From Glebionis coronaria (lineage: Eukaryota; Streptophyta; Magnoliopsida; Asterales; Asteraceae): 64,000 nt of DNA. Positions 60,668-64,000 of this stretch are shown here, in pieces. The notes beneath the pieces were generated by a model. That model was not told the origin of the DNA. It saw nothing but the letters and a program-made list of their open reading frames with translations, and ran no database searches. A program made the position numbers and the translations under genes. The stretch spans positions 529,892,538 to 529,956,537 of the forward strand of contig CM046876.1 of the NCBI GenBank assembly GCA_025667525.1, given 5' to 3'. Position 1 is the stretch's first letter, and the number at the start of each line of letters is the position of its first letter.

Positions 60668-61225
60668 TGTTGGGAATTCAGATTTGACGATAACAAAACC
60701 AAAAGTACTTGTAAGTACCGCTAGTACAATCAAAGTACCGCTAGTGCAATCCAAGTACCGCTAGTGTAATCCATGTACCGCTAGGGTAAATCCAAGTACC
60801 CCTAGCCTACGCAAGTACCTTTAGTGTTATTGAAGATGTAGAGATCTTCAGAAGATTCTAGAGAATGAAGATAAGTATGAAGAATATTGTGAAGATATTC
60901 TTTATACTTAGAAGATATAGTTGCATTATTATGTTTATCTCCTTGTAAACCCTAACACCTCTAGTATATAAAGAGGGGCAGGGCATTCATATTATTCATC
61001 CAACATAGCTAGAACTCCTATGAGAGTCGACTAGCATAGTACACACATGTGTAATAGTATAGGTTTGATTTATTTGGTATAATGAAAACCTTGTTAGAAT
61101 AGTAATATTGGTGTTCTTATTATTATTCCGCTGCGTATACAATATTACTATGTCCCTAGATCAAAGGTCTAAACAACCTAGAGTTCTAACGATCCTAGTA
61201 AGTCTGATCCAAATCAGATTTAACA
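60668..61225 (+). mobile_element. 3' LTR of C1 (558 bp)
   Basis: It starts TGTTGGGAATTCAG directly behind the PPT and ends CAGATTTAACA, followed by the TSD TCTTC. Between 60700 and 60835 it holds seven AAGTACCGCTAGTG-type words. A TATA-like TAGTATATAAAGAGG lies near 60963. Beyond the first eleven bases it does not align visibly with the 5' LTR. Confidence 0.8.
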
Positions 61226-61926
61226 TCTTCCTTCCCAGTCATGTGCCTAGAGCATCCACTATCCCAATAGCGATAATCATTAACCTGCTTTTGAATGCCC
61301 TGCACATAAAAAAAACAAATTAGTTTTCTTTGGGAACCCAAGCCTGAGCAGACTTGGATTCATTTGGTTGTTCAACAAGAACAGACTCAGTCCTTATGAC
61401 AACCCCTTATTCATCCCTTTTTGCATTAAACACCCAGTTAACCCCAATTGGTTTTGTTATGACCTTTGAAATATAATGAAATCTGTTACAGGTCATAGAA
61501 ATCTCATTTAAATTAGGGTTTTGATCTTGCTTAGGTCTCCATGTCAAGCTAGAAGAATCTTTAGACCCCTTTCCCTTTGGTTGCAAATATTTACCATTAT
61601 TTGGTGTGGCAACGTTTCTGTCAATGTTTAATTTGGTCTTGTCAACGCTAAAATTACCCTTATCAGCGTTGAACCTAGGGTTTGCTACAGGAACCCATTG
61701 TCTATTAGACCATATATTGGTCTTCTGAAAAGGTCTTTGTCCATAAGTATTAGACCCTTTAGTAAAGAATGGGGCTGGTCTAACAACTTGTGGACTTTGC
61801 TGGACAAAAGATTTGGGTTTGACAGTGTTTGACTTTTTGGCAGCGTTGACCTTTGAAGCATTGACACACTTATAGGCTAAATGTGAAAAACTTCCACAAG
61901 TATAACAGACTTTTCTAGACATAACT
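61226..61926 (-). pseudogene. M gag C-terminus (zinc knuckle) and protease start
   Basis: On the minus strand: MSRKVCYTCGSFSHLAYKC (zinc knuckle C-x2-C-x4-H-x4-C) near 61925-61869; a basic spacer with NADKG, SVDKTK and NIDRN encoded by the TGTCARCGYY word; RPKQDQNPNL; a stop near 61407; a frameshift in a T-run near 61310; then YWDSGCSRHMTGKED, the protease active site DSG, just at the C1 insertion (61226). It is cut on the right by the 61927 LTR. Confidence 0.85.
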
Positions 61927-64000
61927 TGTGACAATCCGTCAATTTATGATTGATATTTTTATTCTCAATATTTAATTGAAAATATTATTTTAATGTTACA
62001 TTATGAACTCACTTAATTTTTGGGAAGAAATTTGGATTTACATCTTGAAGTAGCGTCGACTACGTCTAAACCGGAGGATTCTACGTTACGTGCTTACGTT
62101 TACATACACCGTCTTTGGTGACAGTCCGACATTTCAGAAAATAAATTTATCCGTGAATATTATTTTGAAATTTTAAATTTGTGTTAGTTCATAAACTCAC
62201 AAATTTACGAGAAGAGATTAGGACTTGCGATTTTATTTTAACGTCCTTTACGACTAAACCGGAAACCTTAGGATTACGTATTTACGTTTTCGAACTCCGT
62301 TTTTGATGAGACAATTTTTATTAGATTCGTTTTGTGCCGTTGATTCATAATTTATAAAAACGTTTTTCGTAAAACGACCAGAGGGCACGCAAATCGAGGA
62401 AACTAGAAACGAGGAATACCCGTAAATTAGTGAGGTGGGACAAAATACATTATCCCACCCCACTAATAAACATGGAACGACACACATGACACCACATCTT
62501 AGGATGTGGCATCATGTTAGCATAAAACTTACAAGTGTAAGTAAGCTTACACTTTAAGCTAGTTACTAACTCAAAACCATCAAACCATTTCTCATTACCA
62601 CCATTTACACATGCAAAACAAACTCAAAATCCTCTCAACCATCACCACCTTGCCGTCCACTTTGAAGAACAAACACCCCATTTTGATCTTTTCTAGCCAT
62701 GAAATACTTGTTAACTAGCTCTATCTTGGAGTTACCTTGAAGTCTTGATCATTTGGTGGCCATTTTAACAACAAAGGAGGTGATTTGCTTGTGTCTTAGG
62801 GCTGATTTCTTAACTATTTTTCTTGGTGTTTGATGATCTTGGAGTTACTTTTGGTGTTCATCAAGTTCTTGTCTTCCAAAAACAAGAAATACACTTGGTT
62901 GGTAAAGAAGATCATCCTCTCCATTTTTACTTGTTATTTTTGTAAAGAAAAAATGTATTTTCTTTCTTTTTATATATGTAGATGAGGAATATATGATGAT
63001 AAAAATGTTGTGTGGGGATCAAGTGTTGATAAATATGCTTAAAAATGTTAATAACCATGAGAAATAAGGCTAAAATCATGCTTATTTAGTTGGCTGTATA
63101 AAAACAGTATGTAACTAAAACTTGAACTGATAAACTTGCATGGTAGAATCCATTTACAGTAAGTACAAGATGTTATACACATGTGAGAGTTGGCCATGCA
63201 ATGGAATCATTATAATGAGTGAGATATGATCAAAACAAGATGAGTGTGCTAATCTGAATAAGCTGTTTTGTATGGACTGTTAAACATAGATAAACTTAAA
63301 ATGAGCAGTAGATATAACTAAGTTAAATGTAGCACATAATATGATGATCATTCCACCCAAAATTGAGCTTCTAATTCATTATAGAACTCTACATATGATA
63401 AAAATGGTGAAGATGAAAATAAAAATCAGATTTTGGAAATTAAAGTATAATAGTATTATATAAGCACTCAACTAAAAATAGTATAAAATGTGAATTAAAA
63501 CCCACTAACTCATATCATACATTTATATAAATATGTACAATGGTAAATAAGTGGACATTTTATAAAAATAGTAACTTGTTAAGTTTTATAAGTTATAAAA
63601 CTATAAACATGATTTTTACGACTTTTTCGGCTATTATCGAAAAATTAACGTTTTTGTTAAATAAAACTTAGATGGTTGGACCCGTCTAATATGAACTTTA
63701 TAAAACTTATATAATGATATATAAACATGTATAACAAGTAAAAACCGATAAAACCCGAACTATATAACATACGGACATTAACGGGCTAAATTAACGTTAT
63801 TGGACTAATAAAACAACAAAATGGACTAAAACACTTATAAACTTATTTATTGGGCTTAACCCATTTAGGCCCAACTTGTAAAGTGTAGATACTGATAATA
63901 TAAGTATAACATGGATTAATACAAGTTAAAGAACTTATAATAAGTTTATTGGACTTAAAACACGTAAATAGGTAAAACTAGTAAACTAGTAAGAAAATAC
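61927..64000 (+). mobile_element. G1-type LTR, left part (LTR E), cut by window end
   Basis: It starts TGTGACAATCCGTCAATTT after ...ATAACT and follows LTRs A to D for 2,074 bp. It is a third insertion of this family into copia M within the window. The frame at 62254-62487 is not a gene: it is the counterpart of frames in LTRs B and C. Confidence 0.9.

Larger units (their letters stand above)
49911..61225 (+). mobile_element. C1: full-length inactivated SIRE-like copia element
   Basis: TSD TCTTC at 49906-49910 and 61226-61230. LTR 49911-50416, PBS, gag-pol 50493-56986, spacer, post-pol ORF 57387-60437, PPT and LTR 60668-61225. The target is the protease of copia M, whose frame is restored when C1 is removed. 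Total length is 11.3 kb. SIRE/Maximus-like is inferred from the size, the iMet PBS and the long post-pol ORF. Confidence 0.9.
20404..61926 (-). mobile_element. copia M, minus-strand element split by G1-outer and C1
   Basis: From right to left on the minus strand: zinc knuckle and protease (61926-61226), protease end joined to RNase H end (49910-49527), spacer (49526-48341), post-pol ORF (48340-47478, then 23172-20971), PPT and 3' LTR (20919-20404). Removing G1-outer (one GTGTC copy kept) joins ...FNDD and TLNVGVD in one frame. Removing C1 (one TCTTC kept) joins the protease frame through DSGCSRHMTG and LTNF. Gag and the 5' LTR would lie right of the window behind the 61927 insertion. Integrase and RT are deleted. 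Confidence 0.85.

Noticed and set aside
49911..61225. The two C1 LTRs considered as ends of two unrelated elements
   Set aside because: The same 5-bp duplication TCTTC flanks both and the M protease frame closes exactly when everything between is removed.
1..64000. Endogenous pararetrovirus or host gene
   Set aside because: All RT, integrase and protease fragments fit Ty1/copia or Ty3/gypsy; no movement-protein or capsid signature and no intron-exon gene with a cellular domain was seen.

Overview
The window is a plant nuclear intergenic region made almost entirely of LTR retrotransposons nested inside one another. No host gene, tRNA, rRNA, CRISPR array or bacterial feature was seen. Base composition is AT-rich. 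The Ty1/copia, Athila-type and Tekay/Del-type proteins match the style of families abundant in Asteraceae (lettuce, Tanacetum, sunflower relatives). The plant assignment is firm; the family assignment is inference from remembered protein families, not from a search.

Layout. (1) 1-4695: a minus-strand block. A 730-codon open ORF (2503-4695) resembles the spacer between gag and pol of Asteraceae copia elements. Its stop codon is followed (minus sense) by eleven ~150-bp tandem units (885-2502), each built of four hairpins whose arms co-vary between units. (2) 4696-~10760: an Athila-like gypsy derivative on the plus strand with an intact gag-protease ORF (4889-8077) and no reverse transcriptase or integrase, then a 2-kb untranslated region and a partial LTR. 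(3) ~10800-14400: 'copia-3', minus strand, a broken gag, a leader packed with a GATCGTAC-type word, a PBS and a 308-bp LTR with one TSD copy (ATTAT). Block 1 may be the rest of copia-3, split by the Athila-like element. (4) 14401-22807: a Tekay-type chromovirus remnant (G2) whose LTR carries a copia insertion (M, minus strand). About 5.2 kb of this G2+M arrangement is tandemly duplicated. (5) 23173-47472: a Tekay-type element (G1-outer, LTRs of 3.4 and 2.9 kb, TSD GTGTC) sits inside M's post-pol ORF, and a second copy of the same family (G1-inner, 31680-44181, LTRs of 3,496 bp each, TSD ATTGA) sits inside G1-outer. (6) 47478-49910 and 61226-61926: more of M, split by a complete but inactivated plus-strand copia, C1 (49911-61225, TSD TCTTC). 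(7) 61927-64000: the start of a third G1-type LTR, cut by the window end.

The nesting is well supported. Removing G1-outer restores one reading frame in M's post-pol ORF, and removing C1 restores the frame of M's protease. Order of events: G2, then M into a G2 LTR, tandem duplication, then G1-outer, C1 and the 61927 LTR into M, and G1-inner into G1-outer.

Four points deserve attention: the covarying hairpin array; three copia families that each carry their own short word many times (in M and C1 it runs through LTR, spacer and coding sequence alike); a very young insertion (LTRs differ at 16 of 3,496 positions by my count) of an element with no usable proteins; and C1, which has a perfect TSD but two LTRs that hardly resemble each other.
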